From positions 11,605 through 48,242 of the forward strand of contig KI543157.1 in NCBI GenBank assembly GCA_000496175.1: 36,638 bases of DNA, written 5' to 3'. Every line of letters starts with the position of its first letter. Positions within the stretch are counted from its first letter, which is position 1. Below are positions 8,092 to 16,701 of this stretch, one piece after another. The translations under genes and the position numbers were made by a program. Source of the DNA: an uncultured archaeon A07HR67. GTDB taxonomy: Archaea > Halobacteriota > Halobacteria > Halobacteriales > Haloferacaceae. Below the pieces are notes generated by a model. That model was not told the origin of the DNA, did no database searches, and saw nothing but the letters and a program-made list of their open reading frames with translations.

Positions 8092-9258
8092 ATGGATCGG
8101 CGGTTCTGGCGGATCGTAACCGCCGTGACGGTCTGGCACGTCGCCGCCAGCGTCTGTTACTACGCGGTGTACGCCGGGACGCCGTTGTTCCGGGACGCAT
8201 TCGCGTTGTCCGGCGTGGAGGTCGGATTCGTGATCGCGGCTCTGACGGCCGGGTACGCCCTCTCGTTGCTGCCGTTCGGCGTCGCAACGGACCGGTACGG
8301 CGAGCGGGTGACGCTCACCGTCGGTCTCTTCGGACTCGCTTTGGGAACGGTGGCGGTCGCGATCGCCCCCAACTACCCGTTGTTGTTGACGGCGGCCGTG
8401 CTCCTCGGATCGATGTACGGCAGCGCGACGCCGGGAACGAACAAGGCGATCTTCGACCGTATCGACGCGGGACTCCAACACCGGGCGATCGGGATCAAAC
8501 AGGTCGGCCCCACCGTCGGAAGCGCGGCCGGGGCGCTCCTCGTCACCGGGCTCGCCGGGCTGTACTTCCGGCAGGCCGGATTCCTCGCCGCGGCCGGGAT
8601 CGGGCTGGCCGTTGCCGTCGCGTTCGGCGCCGCCTACCGGGGGGCGACGCGGGACGCGGGGGCGTACCCGGACTTCCGCGGGCTGGTCTCGAACCGGACG
8701 TTCGTCGTCCTGCTGGCGTCCGGCGTCTGTCTCGGGGCGGTCTTTTACACGACCACCGGGTACACGGTCCTCTTCATCGAGGAATCGATCGGAGCGACCG
8801 TCGCCGTCGGCGGCCTGGTCTTAGCGGCGGTCCAGATCGCCGGGAGCGCCGGTAAGGTCGTCGCCGGCGTCTTGGCGGACATGCTTCCGGGAGCGCCACA
8901 AACGCGAACGAGCGCGATCCTCTCCGTTCAGGCCGCCGCCGGCGGAGTGCTGTACCTGGCGCTTCCGCGGGTCGAGACGCCGCTCGCGGCGGGTGCCGTG
9001 TTCGTCGTTCTCGGCGTCTCAGTGCTCGGCGCCTCCGGGCTGTACTACTCCTGTCTCTCGACGCTCGTGGCCGACGAGCGACTCGGGGCGGCGTCGGCCG
9101 CGGGACAGTTGGCCGTCACGGCCAGCGGCTTGTTCGCGCCGCCGGCGTTCGGCTATCTCGTTGACGCGGTCGGCTACTGGGCCGGCTGGGGATTGCTCGC
9201 CGGGCTGTCGTTTCTCGCCGCCGGGTTCGGGTCGCTGGTGGCGTTCGACCTCGTGTGA
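8092..9258 (+). CDS. MFS transporter, substrate unknown
   Basis: The protein has 388 residues and about 12 hydrophobic segments, so it is an integral membrane carrier. The loop after the second helix has the major-facilitator signature GVATDRYGERVTL (residues about 63-75), and the middle of the N-half has GSMYGSATPGTNKAIFDR, as in sugar-phosphate/organic-acid-type MFS proteins. A TATA-like ATTAC near 8066 supports the start. It converges with the KDPG/KHG aldolase gene, with 7 nt between stops; import of a sugar acid would fit that neighbour but is a guess. Confidence 0.85.
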   Translation: MDRRFWRIVTAVTVWHVAASVCYYAVYAGTPLFRDAFALSGVEVGFVIAALTAGYALSLLPFGVATDRYGERVTLTVGLFGLALGTVAVAIAPNYPLLLTAAVLLGSMYGSATPGTNKAIFDRIDAGLQHRAIGIKQVGPTVGSAAGALLVTGLAGLYFRQAGFLAAAGIGLAVAVAFGAAYRGATRDAGAYPDFRGLVSNRTFVVLLASGVCLGAVFYTTTGYTVLFIEESIGATVAVGGLVLAAVQIAGSAGKVVAGVLADMLPGAPQTRTSAILSVQAAAGGVLYLALPRVETPLAAGAVFVVLGVSVLGASGLYYSCLSTLVADERLGAASAAGQLAVTASGLFAPPAFGYLVDAVGYWAGWGLLAGLSFLAAGFGSLVAFDLV

Positions 9259-9265
9259 CCCGGGC

Positions 9266-9910
9266 TCACTCGTCTCCTCGCGCCTCCTCAACGATCCGCG
9301 TGAACTCCCGGGCGGTGTCGGTGATCGTCTCGTACTCGCCGCGGGCGGCGGCGTCGTAGTCGACGAGCGCGCCGCCGGCGCCGACCGCGAACGCCCCGGC
9401 GTCGACGTAGTCGGCGGCGTTGTCGGGAGCCACGCCGCCCGTGGGCATCATCGGAATCTGTCCCAGCGGCCCTCGCATGGCCGCGAGGTGGTCCGGCCCG
9501 ACGGTCGTCGCGGGAAACACCTTCACGAAGTCGGCGCCGGCCTCGTACCCTCGGATCGCCTCCGTCGGCGTCATGATCCCCGGCGCGCTCACGGCGCCGT
9601 ATCGGTTACACGTCTCGATGACGTCCTCGTGGAGGCTCGGCGAGACGACGAACTCCGCGCCGGCCAAAAGCGTCGTGCGCGCGGTCTCCCCGTCGAGAAC
9701 GGTCCCGGTGCCGACGACGACCTCGTCGCCGAACGCGCCCGCGACGTCGCCGATCTTCTCGGCGACGTTGGAGGTGTCGGCGGTGACCTCGACCGCGGTG
9801 ACGCCGCCCTCGCGGAGCGCGTCGGCGATCCCGATGAGCTGGTCGGCCTCGACGCCGCGCAACACCGCGACGACGCCGCTGTCGGCGATCCGTGAGAGGG
9901 TTTCGTCCAT
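9266..9910 (-). CDS. eda: KDPG/KHG aldolase (bifunctional 2-keto-3-deoxy-6-phosphogluconate / 4-hydroxy-2-oxoglutarate aldolase)
   Basis: The protein has 214 residues, the usual size for the bacterial-type class I aldolase, a TIM-barrel enzyme that splits KDPG into pyruvate and glyceraldehyde 3-phosphate. The motifs are VVAVLRG (Arg18), VEVT (Glu41), GTGTVL (68-72), and DFVKVFPA with the Schiff-base Lys130; PTGGV gives the phosphate loop. Haloarchaea use a semi-phosphorylative Entner-Doudoroff pathway, and related enzymes also act on galactose- or sugar-acid-derived substrates, so the exact substrate is uncertain. The frame is open well upstream, but the ATG at 9910 begins the conserved domain and has a TATA-like TTTTATTT about 27 nt before it (near 9934-9941). 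Confidence 0.9.
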   Translation of the reverse strand: MDETLSRIADSGVVAVLRGVEADQLIGIADALREGGVTAVEVTADTSNVAEKIGDVAGAFGDEVVVGTGTVLDGETARTTLLAGAEFVVSPSLHEDVIETCNRYGAVSAPGIMTPTEAIRGYEAGADFVKVFPATTVGPDHLAAMRGPLGQIPMMPTGGVAPDNAADYVDAGAFAVGAGGALVDYDAAARGEYETITDTAREFTRIVEEARGDE

Positions 9911-10075
9911 GCGTCTCCGTTGCCGACCGACGAAATAAAACCGTGTGGGGTCACGGCTCGCGCCCGCCGTGGAAGCCGTACGACACGAAACCCACCGCGA
10001 CCGGCCCCGAACGTCGCCGATTTCCCGGGACGAAACACTACCCTTTTGACCCTGCTGTCGGTAACAACCGGTATA

Positions 10076-12265
10076 ATGGGCCGACGCAAAAAGATCGTTC
10101 AAGAGTGCGAGCGGCTGATGGACAACCCGGAGCACATCCGGAACATCGCCATCGCCGCCCACGTCGACCACGGCAAGACGACCCTCTCGGACAACCTGCT
10201 TGCGGGTGCCGGAATGATCTCCGAGGACACCGCGGGCGAGCAGCTCGCGATGGACACCAAAGAAGACGAGCAAGAACGTGGGATCACCATCGACGCGGCA
10301 AACGTCTCGATGACCCACGAGTACGACGAGACCAACCACCTGATCAACCTCATCGACACGCCGGGCCACGTCGACTTCGGCGGGGACGTCACCCGCGCGA
10401 TGCGTGCGGTCGACGGCGCGCTGGTGGTCGTCGACGCGGTCGAGGGCGCGATGCCACAGACCGAGACGGTGCTCCGGCAGGCGCTGCGCGAGGGCGTGAA
10501 GCCGGCGTTGTTCATCAACAAGGTCGACCGCCTCATCTCGGAGCTACAGGAGGGGCCTCAGGAGATGCAAGAACGGCTCCTCTCCGTGATCGCCGACGTC
10601 AACGAGCTCATCCGCGGGATGGCCGAGAACATGGACGACATCCCCGAGGACTGGACCGTCTCCGTCGAGGAGGGGACGGTCGGGTTCGGCTCCGCGTTGT
10701 ACAAGTGGGGCGTCTCGACGCCGTCGATGCAACGCACCGGGATGGACTTCGGCGATATCATCGACCTCGAACAGGCCGACAAGCGCGAGGAGCTCCACGA
10801 GCGCACGCCGTTGTCGGACGTCGTACTCGACATGGTGTGTGAACACTTCCCGAACCCGGTCGACGCTCAGCCTCGGCGTGTGCCCCGCATCTGGCGCGGC
10901 GACTCCGAGTCGGAGCTGGCCGACACGATGCGGTTGGTCGACGAGGACGGCGAGGTCGTCTTCATGGTGACGGACATCTCGATGGACCCACACGCCGGCG
11001 AGATCGCGACCGGCCGGGTCTTCTCCGGCACGCTCGAGAAGGGCCAGGAGCTGTACGTCTCCGGCACCGCCGGGAAGAACCGCATTCAGAGCGTCGGCCT
11101 CTTCATGGGGTCGGAACGCGAGGAGGTGGAACACGTTCCGGCGGGCAACATCGCTTCTCTCACCGGGTTGCGCGACGCCATCGCCGGCTCGACGGTTTCG
11201 TCGGTCGAGATGACGCCGTTCGAGTCGATCGAACACATCTCCGAGCCGGTGATCACGAAGTCCGTCGAGGCCCAGAACATGGACGACCTGCCGAAGCTCA
11301 TCGAGACGCTACAACAGGTCGCCAAGGAGGACCCGACGATCCAGATCGAGATCAACGAGGACACCGGCGAGCACCTGATCAGCGGCCAGGGTGAGCTCCA
11401 CCTCGAAGTGATCACCCAGCGGATCCGCGACAACCAGGGGATCCCGGTCATCACCGGCGAGCCGATCGTCGTCTTCCGCGAACAGCCACAGGAGGCGTCT
11501 CGGGAGGTCGAGGGCGTCTCGCCCAACCGCCACAACAAGTTCTACCTCACCGTCGAGCCGATGGCCCAGGAGATCGTCGACGCCATCCAGCTCGGCGAGG
11601 TGTCGATGGACATGCCCGAGTTGGAACGCCGCGAGGCGCTCCAAGAGGCCGGCATGGACAAAGACACCTCCCAGAACGTCGAGGACATCCACCGAACGAA
11701 CGTCCTCATCGACGACACGAAGGGGATCCAACACCTCAACGAGACGATGGAGCTGGTGTTAGAAGGGCTTCAGGACGCGCTCGACGACGGCCCGCTGGCC
11801 GCAGAACCCGTCCAGGGGTCGTTGTTCCGGCTGCACGACGCGAAGCTACACGAGGACACCATCCACCGAGGTCCCGCACAGGTCATCCCCGCGGTCCGCG
11901 ACGCGGTTCACCGCGCGCTGATCGACGGCGAGGTCCGCCTGCTCGAGCCGATTCAGGACGTCCGGATCGACGTTCCCTCCGAGCACATGGGTGCCGCTTC
12001 CGGCGAGATCCAGGGCCGCCGCGGCCGCGTCGACGACATGTACCAGGAGGGCGACCTCATGGTCGTCGAGGGGATCGCGCCCGTCGAGGAGATGATCGGC
12101 TTCTCCAGTGACATCCGCTCGGCTACCGAGGGCCGCGCCTCGTGGAACACGGAGAACGCGGGCTTCCGCGTGCTCGTCGACAACCTCCAGCGCGAGAAGA
12201 TCATGGAGATCCGCGAGCGCAAGGGGATGAAACTCGAACTCCCCGCCTCGATCGATTACATCTGA
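10076..12265 (+). CDS. fusA: Elongation factor 2 (aEF-2)
   Basis: The protein has 729 residues, typical for archaeal EF-2, the GTPase that drives ribosome translocation. It begins [36 protein letters not shown]. The P-loop AHVDHGKT is at 28-35, followed by DTPGHVDF and NKVD. The segment [11 protein letters not shown] carries His597, the position modified to diphthamide in archaea and eukaryotes. The frame runs upstream to 9920, but the ATG at 10076 matches the family N-terminus and has a T-rich TATA-like element (CCCTTTTGAC, 10041-10050) at the leaderless distance. It stands alone; the next gene set has its own promoter. Confidence 0.98.
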   Translation: MGRRKKIVQECERLMDNPEHIRNIAIAAHVDHGKTTLSDNLLAGAGMISEDTAGEQLAMDTKEDEQERGITIDAANVSMTHEYDETNHLINLIDTPGHVDFGGDVTRAMRAVDGALVVVDAVEGAMPQTETVLRQALREGVKPALFINKVDRLISELQEGPQEMQERLLSVIADVNELIRGMAENMDDIPEDWTVSVEEGTVGFGSALYKWGVSTPSMQRTGMDFGDIIDLEQADKREELHERTPLSDVVLDMVCEHFPNPVDAQPRRVPRIWRGDSESELADTMRLVDEDGEVVFMVTDISMDPHAGEIATGRVFSGTLEKGQELYVSGTAGKNRIQSVGLFMGSEREEVEHVPAGNIASLTGLRDAIAGSTVSSVEMTPFESIEHISEPVITKSVEAQNMDDLPKLIETLQQVAKEDPTIQIEINEDTGEHLISGQGELHLEVITQRIRDNQGIPVITGEPIVVFREQPQEASREVEGVSPNRHNKFYLTVEPMAQEIVDAIQLGEVSMDMPELERREALQEAGMDKDTSQNVEDIHRTNVLIDDTKGIQHLNETMELVLEGLQDALDDGPLAAEPVQGSLFRLHDAKLHEDTIHRGPAQVIPAVRDAVHRALIDGEVRLLEPIQDVRIDVPSEHMGAASGEIQGRRGRVDDMYQEGDLMVVEGIAPVEEMIGFSSDIRSATEGRASWNTENAGFRVLVDNLQREKIMEIRERKGMKLELPASIDYI

Positions 12266-12394
12266 GCCCGGGGGTCGTTCCCGGCCCGTTCTCTTCTCTT
12301 GACGCTCCCGTCGCACGCTCAGTCGTCGTCTCTCCGTTCTCACGTGTGGCGAGTTCACACGCCGGCCTGGCGGCAACGCATGCCATCGCCGAAG

Positions 12395-12426
12395 GCTTAT
12401 ATCGCTCCCGGCGACTCCACTTGTGT
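12395..12426 (+). promoter_or_regulatory. Promoter of the ACT/homoserine dehydrogenase operon
   Basis: The TATA-like GCTTATATCG is centred near 12400, so transcription should start about 12424-12428. That puts the 5' end on the ATG at 12427 and about 120 nt upstream of the ACT gene start at 12546. The preceding 12266-12394 stretch shows no feature beyond a pyrimidine-rich run after the fusA stop that may aid termination. Confidence 0.6.
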
Positions 12427-12549
12427 ATGCAAACGGGCACGACTGCTGCTCGGCGCATCGTGACGGAGCCAGCGCGCGGTCGCTCCGCGCCGACGACAGG
12501 AGCGTGCCGGACAACCCTCGACCCGAGCGGCCTCGGGGTGGTCGCGTGA
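12427..12549 (+). CDS. Putative threonine-rich leader peptide ahead of ACT-hom
   Basis: A 40-codon ORF begins MQTGTTAARRIVTEP and includes SAPTTGACRTTLDP. Eight of its 40 residues are Thr (positions 3, 5, 6, 13, 23, 24, 29, 30), partly encoded by the codons ACT and ACA that neighbouring genes rarely use. Its ATG falls where transcription should start, so it would be the leaderless first ORF of the mRNA. Its TGA overlaps the GTG start of the ACT gene in GTGA, an arrangement that permits translational coupling. The downstream operon contains a step of threonine synthesis. An attenuation or coupling role is inference; I know of no described archaeal counterpart. It could also be untranslated leader. 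Confidence 0.5.
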   Translation: MQTGTTAARRIVTEPARGRSAPTTGACRTTLDPSGLGVVA

Positions 12550-13118
12550 GCGACACCCGCGACGGCGCGCCCGAGGACGCGGCGGTCGACGGCGGCCACG
12601 ACCCCGCCTCCTCGACGCACACGGTTCGGCTCGAGTTGGTCGACGAGCCGGGCCAGCTGCTGGCGGCACTCCAGCCGATCGCGAACAACGGCGGAAACCT
12701 GTTGTCGATCTACCACGAGCGGGGGAACAAAACGCCGCGCGGCCGGATCCCGGTCGAGGTCGATTTCGAGGCGACCGCCGAGCGCTTCGAGGCCATCGTC
12801 GAGGCGCTCCGCGAGGACGGGATCACCGTGATGCAGGCGGGGACGGAACGGTACGCCGAGGAGATCACCCTGTTGTTGTTCGGTCACCTCATCGATACGG
12901 ATCTCTCAGACACGCTCTCGCGCATCGAGGCGTCCGCGTCGACCTCGGTCGCCGACGTGTCGCTCGCGGCTCCACAGGGGACCGAAGAATCGTCGAGCGC
13001 CCGGCTTCGTCTGGAGGCGCGCTCGGGCGAGAGCGCCGCGGCGATCGCCGCCGTCCGCGATATCGCCGAGGAGAAGGACCTGCGCGTCGTCGCGCCGCTC
13101 GCGGGGGTGGACGCGTGA
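12546..13118 (+). CDS. ACT-domain amino-acid-binding protein, partner of homoserine dehydrogenase
   Basis: The protein has 190 residues from a GTG start. After an acidic, variable N-terminus (about 23 residues) comes an ACT-type domain, HTVRLELVDEPGQLLAAL...NNGGNLLSIYHERG, and a second alpha/beta half (EEITLLLFGHLIDTDLSDTL). ACT domains bind amino acids and usually serve feedback control. The gene ends in a 4-nt GTGA overlap with hom, so this stand-alone domain probably acts with homoserine dehydrogenase as its amino-acid sensor, most likely for threonine or methionine; that is inferred from position. A GTG at 12423 in the same frame would add 41 residues with Cys-Cys and many Arg, unlike the rest, so I reject it. 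Confidence 0.85.
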   Translation: MSDTRDGAPEDAAVDGGHDPASSTHTVRLELVDEPGQLLAALQPIANNGGNLLSIYHERGNKTPRGRIPVEVDFEATAERFEAIVEALREDGITVMQAGTERYAEEITLLLFGHLIDTDLSDTLSRIEASASTSVADVSLAAPQGTEESSSARLRLEARSGESAAAIAAVRDIAEEKDLRVVAPLAGVDA

Positions 13119-14095
13119 GACTTGCCGTGATCGGCGCGGGCGCGGTCGGCCGGTCGGTCGTCGAACTCGCGGACGAGTACGGCCACGAGGTCGTCGCCGT
13201 GGCGGACTCGTCGAGCGCGGTCGTCGCCGACGCAGAGACCGGTTCCGGCGTCGACGCGGAGGTGGTCGTGACCCGCAAGGCCGAGGCCGGCGTCGTCGGC
13301 GACGACGACCCCGAAGACGCGCTCGCGGCCGACTACGACGCGCTCGTCGAGGCGACCCCGACGACGCTCGGCGACGCCGAGCCCGGCTTCTCACACGTCC
13401 GCACCGCGCTGGAACGCGACCGCCATGCGGTGTTGGCGAACAAGGGTCCGGTCGCCGAGCGGTACGGCGACCTGCAGGCGCTCGTGGCCGACAACGCCGG
13501 CGGCGTGCGGTTCGAGGCGACGGTCGGGGGAGCGATCCCGGCGGTCTCGACGGTCGAGGACATCGAACCCGGCCACGTCACCGCGGTGCGGGGGGTGCTC
13601 AACGGCACCGCGAACTTCATTCTCACGCGGATGGCCGCCGAGGGACTCGACTACGAGCACGTGCTCGCGGAGGCGCAGGATCTCGGCGTCGCGGAGGCGG
13701 ATCCCTCCTTCGACGTCGACGGCACCGACGCCGCGCTCAAGTGTGTGATCCTCGCGAACGTGCTCTCGTTCGGGGCCGCAGACGACCCCGCCGACGCCCG
13801 CGAGTTCACCCTCGCCGACGCCGACGTCGAGGGGATCCGCGACATCCCCGGCTCGACGCTTCGGCTCGCGGCCGAGGACGGCCGGACCGTCCGGCTGATC
13901 GGCGAGGCGACGGGCGAGACCGTCCGCGTCGCGCCGCGGCTCGTCCACGAGAACGGGACGCTCGCGGTCTCGGGGACCCAAAACATCGTACAGATCGAGA
14001 CCAGCCACGCGGGACGGCTCAACATCTCCGGACGGGGCGCGGGCGGCCCCGAGACGGCGAGTGCGGTGCTCGGCGACGTCGGCCGGCTGGGCTGA
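13115..14095 (+). CDS. hom: Homoserine dehydrogenase
   Basis: The protein has 326 residues with a GTG start inside the GTGA overlap. The N-terminal Rossmann fold opens MRLAVIGAGAVGRSVVELA (GxGxxG). The catalytic domain has VLANKGPVAERY, FEATVGGAIPAV, RGVLNGTANFILTRM and the hallmark EAQDLGVAEADPSFDVDGTDAALKC, containing the catalytic Glu/Asp/Lys residues. The enzyme reduces aspartate semialdehyde to homoserine, the branch point to threonine and methionine. It lacks the C-terminal ACT domain found in many bacterial enzymes; the separate ACT gene just upstream appears to supply it. The final third (about 240-326) is a variable beta domain seen in short archaeal forms. Confidence 0.95.
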   Translation: MRLAVIGAGAVGRSVVELADEYGHEVVAVADSSSAVVADAETGSGVDAEVVVTRKAEAGVVGDDDPEDALAADYDALVEATPTTLGDAEPGFSHVRTALERDRHAVLANKGPVAERYGDLQALVADNAGGVRFEATVGGAIPAVSTVEDIEPGHVTAVRGVLNGTANFILTRMAAEGLDYEHVLAEAQDLGVAEADPSFDVDGTDAALKCVILANVLSFGAADDPADAREFTLADADVEGIRDIPGSTLRLAAEDGRTVRLIGEATGETVRVAPRLVHENGTLAVSGTQNIVQIETSHAGRLNISGRGAGGPETASAVLGDVGRLG

Positions 14096-14223
14096 CGGCT
14101 CGGCCGTGTCGTGTGGCGCTGTCCCGTGACCCACGGTGACGCGAATCACCGGACCGCGGCGGCATCGCCCGTGAGCCGTATCGAAACCGTTTTAGTGGAA
14201 TCTCCCGAAAACGTACTCACAGA

Positions 14224-14235
14224 GCGCCTTAGCGC
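14224..14235. repeat. 5' arm of a 12-nt inverted repeat flanking tuf-rps10
   Basis: GCGCCTTAGCGC lies 11 nt before the tuf ATG and is the exact reverse complement of 15825-15836, just after the rps10 stop. By itself it can form a 4-bp GCGC stem with a CTTA loop. The likely TATA element is the GTTTTAGTGG near 14187-14196, so this arm would be in a short 5' leader. Confidence 0.45.
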
Positions 14236-14246
14236 GTGATTACCCC

Positions 14247-15512
14247 ATGAGTGACAAACCGCACCAGAATCTGGCTATCATCGGCCACGTCGACCACGGC
14301 AAGAGCACGCTCGTGGGTCGACTCCTCTTCGAGACGGGGAGCGTCCCCGAGCACGTAATCGAGCAGCACCGAGAGGAAGCCGAAGAAAAGGGCAAAGGCG
14401 GCTTCGAGTTCGCCTACGTGATGGACAACCTCGCCGAGGAGCGCGAGCGTGGCGTCACGATCGACATCGCCCATCAGGAGTTCGACACGGACAACTACTA
14501 CTTCACCATCGTCGACTGCCCGGGCCACCGTGACTTCGTGAAAAACATGATCACGGGCGCCTCGCAGGCAGACAACGCGGTGCTCGTCGTCGCGGCCGAC
14601 GACGGCGTCGCGCCTCAGACGCGCGAGCACGTCTTCTTAGCCCGGACGCTGGGCATCAACGAGCTCATCATCGGCGTCAACAAGATGGACCTGGTCGACT
14701 ACCAGGAATCCACCTACAACGAGGTCGTCGAGGAGGTCAAGAACCTGCTCAACCAGGTCCGCTTCGCGACCGACGACACCACATTCGTGCCGATCTCGGC
14801 GTTCGAGGGAGACAACGTCTCCAACGACTCCGAGAACACGCCGTGGTACGACGGCCCCACGCTGTTGGAGTCGTTGAACGACCTGCCGGAGTCCGAGCCG
14901 CCGACGGACGCGCCGCTGCGGCTCCCGATCCAGGACGTGTACACCATCTCCGGTATCGGAACCGTCCCCGTTGGACGCGTCGAGACCGGGATTCTCAACA
15001 CGGGCGACAACGTCTCCTTCCAGCCGTCCGACGTGGGCGGCGAAGTGAAGACGGTCGAGATGCACCACGAGGAGGTGCCCAAGGCCGAACCCGGCGACAA
15101 CGTCGGGTTCAACGTCCGCGGTCTCGGCAAGGACGACATCCGTCGCGGCGACGTGTGTGGTCCCGCCGACGACCCGCCGAGCGTCGCCGAGACGTTCAAA
15201 GCGCAGGTCGTCGTCATGCAGCACCCGTCCGTGATCACCGCGGGGTACACGCCGGTCTTCCACGCCCACACGGCGCAGGTCGCCTGTACGATCGAGGAGA
15301 TCAACCAGAAGATCGACCCGTCGTCGGGCGAGGTCGCCGAGGAGAACCCGGACTTCATCAAGTCCGGCGACGCCGCGGTCGTCACCGTGCGCCCGCAGAA
15401 ACCGCTCAGCATCGAGCCGTCCGGCGAGATTCCCGAGCTCGGCAGTTTCGCCATTCGCGACATGGGTCAGACCATCGCGGCGGGGAAAGTGCTCGACGTC
15501 AACGAGCGATAA
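14247..15512 (+). CDS. tuf: Elongation factor 1-alpha (aEF-1A)
   Basis: The protein has 421 residues, the normal haloarchaeal length. This GTPase delivers aminoacyl-tRNA to the ribosome. The P-loop GHVDHGKS is at 13-20, followed by [17 protein letters not shown] and NKMD. Domain 2 begins with [20 protein letters not shown] and domain 3 with [31 protein letters not shown]. The rps10 start follows 3 nt after the stop, the conserved archaeal tuf-rps10 order, so both are surely on one mRNA. The short 5' leader carries one arm of an inverted repeat whose partner follows rps10. Confidence 0.98.
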   Translation: MSDKPHQNLAIIGHVDHGKSTLVGRLLFETGSVPEHVIEQHREEAEEKGKGGFEFAYVMDNLAEERERGVTIDIAHQEFDTDNYYFTIVDCPGHRDFVKNMITGASQADNAVLVVAADDGVAPQTREHVFLARTLGINELIIGVNKMDLVDYQESTYNEVVEEVKNLLNQVRFATDDTTFVPISAFEGDNVSNDSENTPWYDGPTLLESLNDLPESEPPTDAPLRLPIQDVYTISGIGTVPVGRVETGILNTGDNVSFQPSDVGGEVKTVEMHHEEVPKAEPGDNVGFNVRGLGKDDIRRGDVCGPADDPPSVAETFKAQVVVMQHPSVITAGYTPVFHAHTAQVACTIEEINQKIDPSSGEVAEENPDFIKSGDAAVVTVRPQKPLSIEPSGEIPELGSFAIRDMGQTIAAGKVLDVNER

Positions 15513-15515
15513 CCG

Positions 15516-15824
15516 ATGCAGCAGGCACGCGTCCGCCTCGCCGGTACCAGCCCAGAGGACCTCGACGCCATCTGCGACGACGTCCGTGAGATCGCGGACT
15601 CGACGGGGGTCGCCCTGTCGGGCCCGATCCCGCTGCCGACGAAGACGCTGGAGATACCCTCACGGAAGTCCCCGGACGGCGAGGGGACGGCGACGTGGGA
15701 GCACTGGGAGATGCGCGTTCACAAGCGGCTGATCGACATCGACGCCGACGAGCGCGCGCTCCGCCAGCTCATGCGCGTCCAGGTGCCCAACGACGTCAGC
15801 ATCGAGATCGTTCTCGAAGACTAA
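15516..15824 (+). CDS. rps10: 30S ribosomal protein S10
   Basis: The protein has 102 residues, full length for archaeal S10 (uS10), a small-subunit head protein. It begins [22 protein letters not shown] and contains [19 protein letters not shown] and [14 protein letters not shown], with the conserved His-Lys-Arg at the tRNA/rRNA-facing loop, and ends [14 protein letters not shown]. The gene is 3 nt after tuf. Confidence 0.97.
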   Translation: MQQARVRLAGTSPEDLDAICDDVREIADSTGVALSGPIPLPTKTLEIPSRKSPDGEGTATWEHWEMRVHKRLIDIDADERALRQLMRVQVPNDVSIEIVLED

Positions 15825-15836
15825 GCGCTAAGGCGC
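15825..15836. repeat. 3' arm of the inverted repeat flanking tuf-rps10
   Basis: GCGCTAAGGCGC starts directly after the rps10 stop codon and is the exact reverse complement of 14224-14235. It can form a 4-bp GCGC stem with a TAAG loop, and this loop is complementary to the CTTA loop of the 5' arm. A pyrimidine-rich run (CTCTCTTTGGTTT, from about 15849) follows and may be the termination region. Confidence 0.45.
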
Positions 15837-15894
15837 ACCCGCGTCACGCTCTCTTTGGTTTCCGTTCGTCCACAGCGACGCCTTTCTCGTCGGC

Positions 15895-16455
15895 TCACCG
15901 GGCGTCGAGCAGTCGCACCCGGCCGGCGACGAGCCCACAGAACGCGCCCGCGGCGTGTGCGACCAGCGCGACGCCGGGGGCGGCGGTCACGACCGTGAGG
16001 AGAACGGCGAGGCCGCCGAAGAACGCGACCTGTGTGCGCGGGGTGAGCCGGAGGCGGTCGACCGCCGTCGCGGTGAGGGCGTTGCCGGCGAGCAGGTATC
16101 CGCCGAGCGCGAAAATCGCCCCGCTGATTCCCACTACTGCCGTCGGCGGACCGACGATACTGCCGAGGGTCACCTGCGTGATCCCCGCGATTCCGCCGGC
16201 GGCGACGACGAAGGCGTGAAACCGGAGCCGCGTGGTTCGGCGCTCCACGAGCGGACCGACCACCGCCAGCGCGACGGCGTTCGCGAGGAGGTGACCCACG
16301 GAGGCGTGGGCGTACACGCTGGTGACGACCGTCCACGGCGCGACCGACAACGGGGCCGACAACGCGAACATCGGTCCGAGGCCGGCGAGACCCCCCGCGG
16401 CCTGTGTGAGGCCGACGAGACAGACGATACCCAGCGTCTCCAGCGTAGCACGCAT
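15895..16455 (-). CDS. Rhomboid family intramembrane serine protease
   Basis: The protein has 186 residues from the ATG at 16455, with about six hydrophobic helices. It shows the rhomboid marks: YAHASVGHLLANAVAL (the HxxxN type segment), GISGA with the catalytic Ser111, and AHAAGAFCGLVAG with the catalytic His167. Rhomboids cut single-pass membrane proteins within the bilayer. The substrate is unknown. The frame is open upstream to 16563, but the added residues are Arg-rich and would run close to the divergent promoter at 16562. The gene converges with rps10 and is divergent from the iron-box-controlled gene at 16698. Confidence 0.85.
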   Translation of the reverse strand: MRATLETLGIVCLVGLTQAAGGLAGLGPMFALSAPLSVAPWTVVTSVYAHASVGHLLANAVALAVVGPLVERRTTRLRFHAFVVAAGGIAGITQVTLGSIVGPPTAVVGISGAIFALGGYLLAGNALTATAVDRLRLTPRTQVAFFGGLAVLLTVVTAAPGVALVAHAAGAFCGLVAGRVRLLDAR

Positions 16456-16561
16456 CGTCCGTGGTACGGCCCGGAGCGGCTTAAACTCCGTCGCAGGCGA
16501 GCGACCGTCGCCGCGAACTGTCCGGCAGAGTCGGCGCCGCTCGTCGAGTCCGAACCGCCAC

Positions 16562-16593
16562 AATTATATTGTTTAGGCTAACCTAAATCGGGT
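16562..16593 (+). promoter_or_regulatory. Promoter with DtxR/IdeR-like operator 1
   Basis: The TATA box AATTATATT is at 16562-16570 and the palindrome TTTAGGCTAACCTAAA at 16572-16587. The operator lies between the TATA box and the expected transcript start near 16594, where a bound repressor would block initiation. Both half-sites are perfect copies of the TTTAGG/CCTAAA consensus shared by five promoters here. Confidence 0.85.
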
Positions 16594-16701
16594 ATGGACG
16601 CGAGCCGCGCGCGCGAACGGGCCCCGCCGGTCGGTCGTCGTCTTCTCGGAGAGGCGGGAGTGTCGACCGGCGTGGGAAGCCACGGAGCGGCCGCCGGATG
16701 A
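16594..16701 (+). CDS. Putative 35-residue upstream ORF
   Basis: A 35-codon ORF beginning MDASRARERAPP starts exactly where the promoter should initiate (about 24-30 nt after the TATA box) and ends in a TGA overlapping the next gene's ATG (ATGA at 16698-16701). It is Arg/Gly/Ala-rich with no known domain. It may be a leaderless first cistron that couples translation to the membrane protein, or only a spurious frame in GC-rich leader. No amino acid stands out as a regulatory signal. Confidence 0.4.
   Translation: MDASRARERAPPVGRRLLGEAGVSTGVGSHGAAAG

Noticed and set aside
12423..12545. N-terminal extension of the ACT protein from the GTG at 12423
   Set aside because: The added 41 residues are Arg/Asp/Cys-rich and unlike the acidic protein; the overlapping Thr-rich frame with a GTGA overlap explains the segment better.
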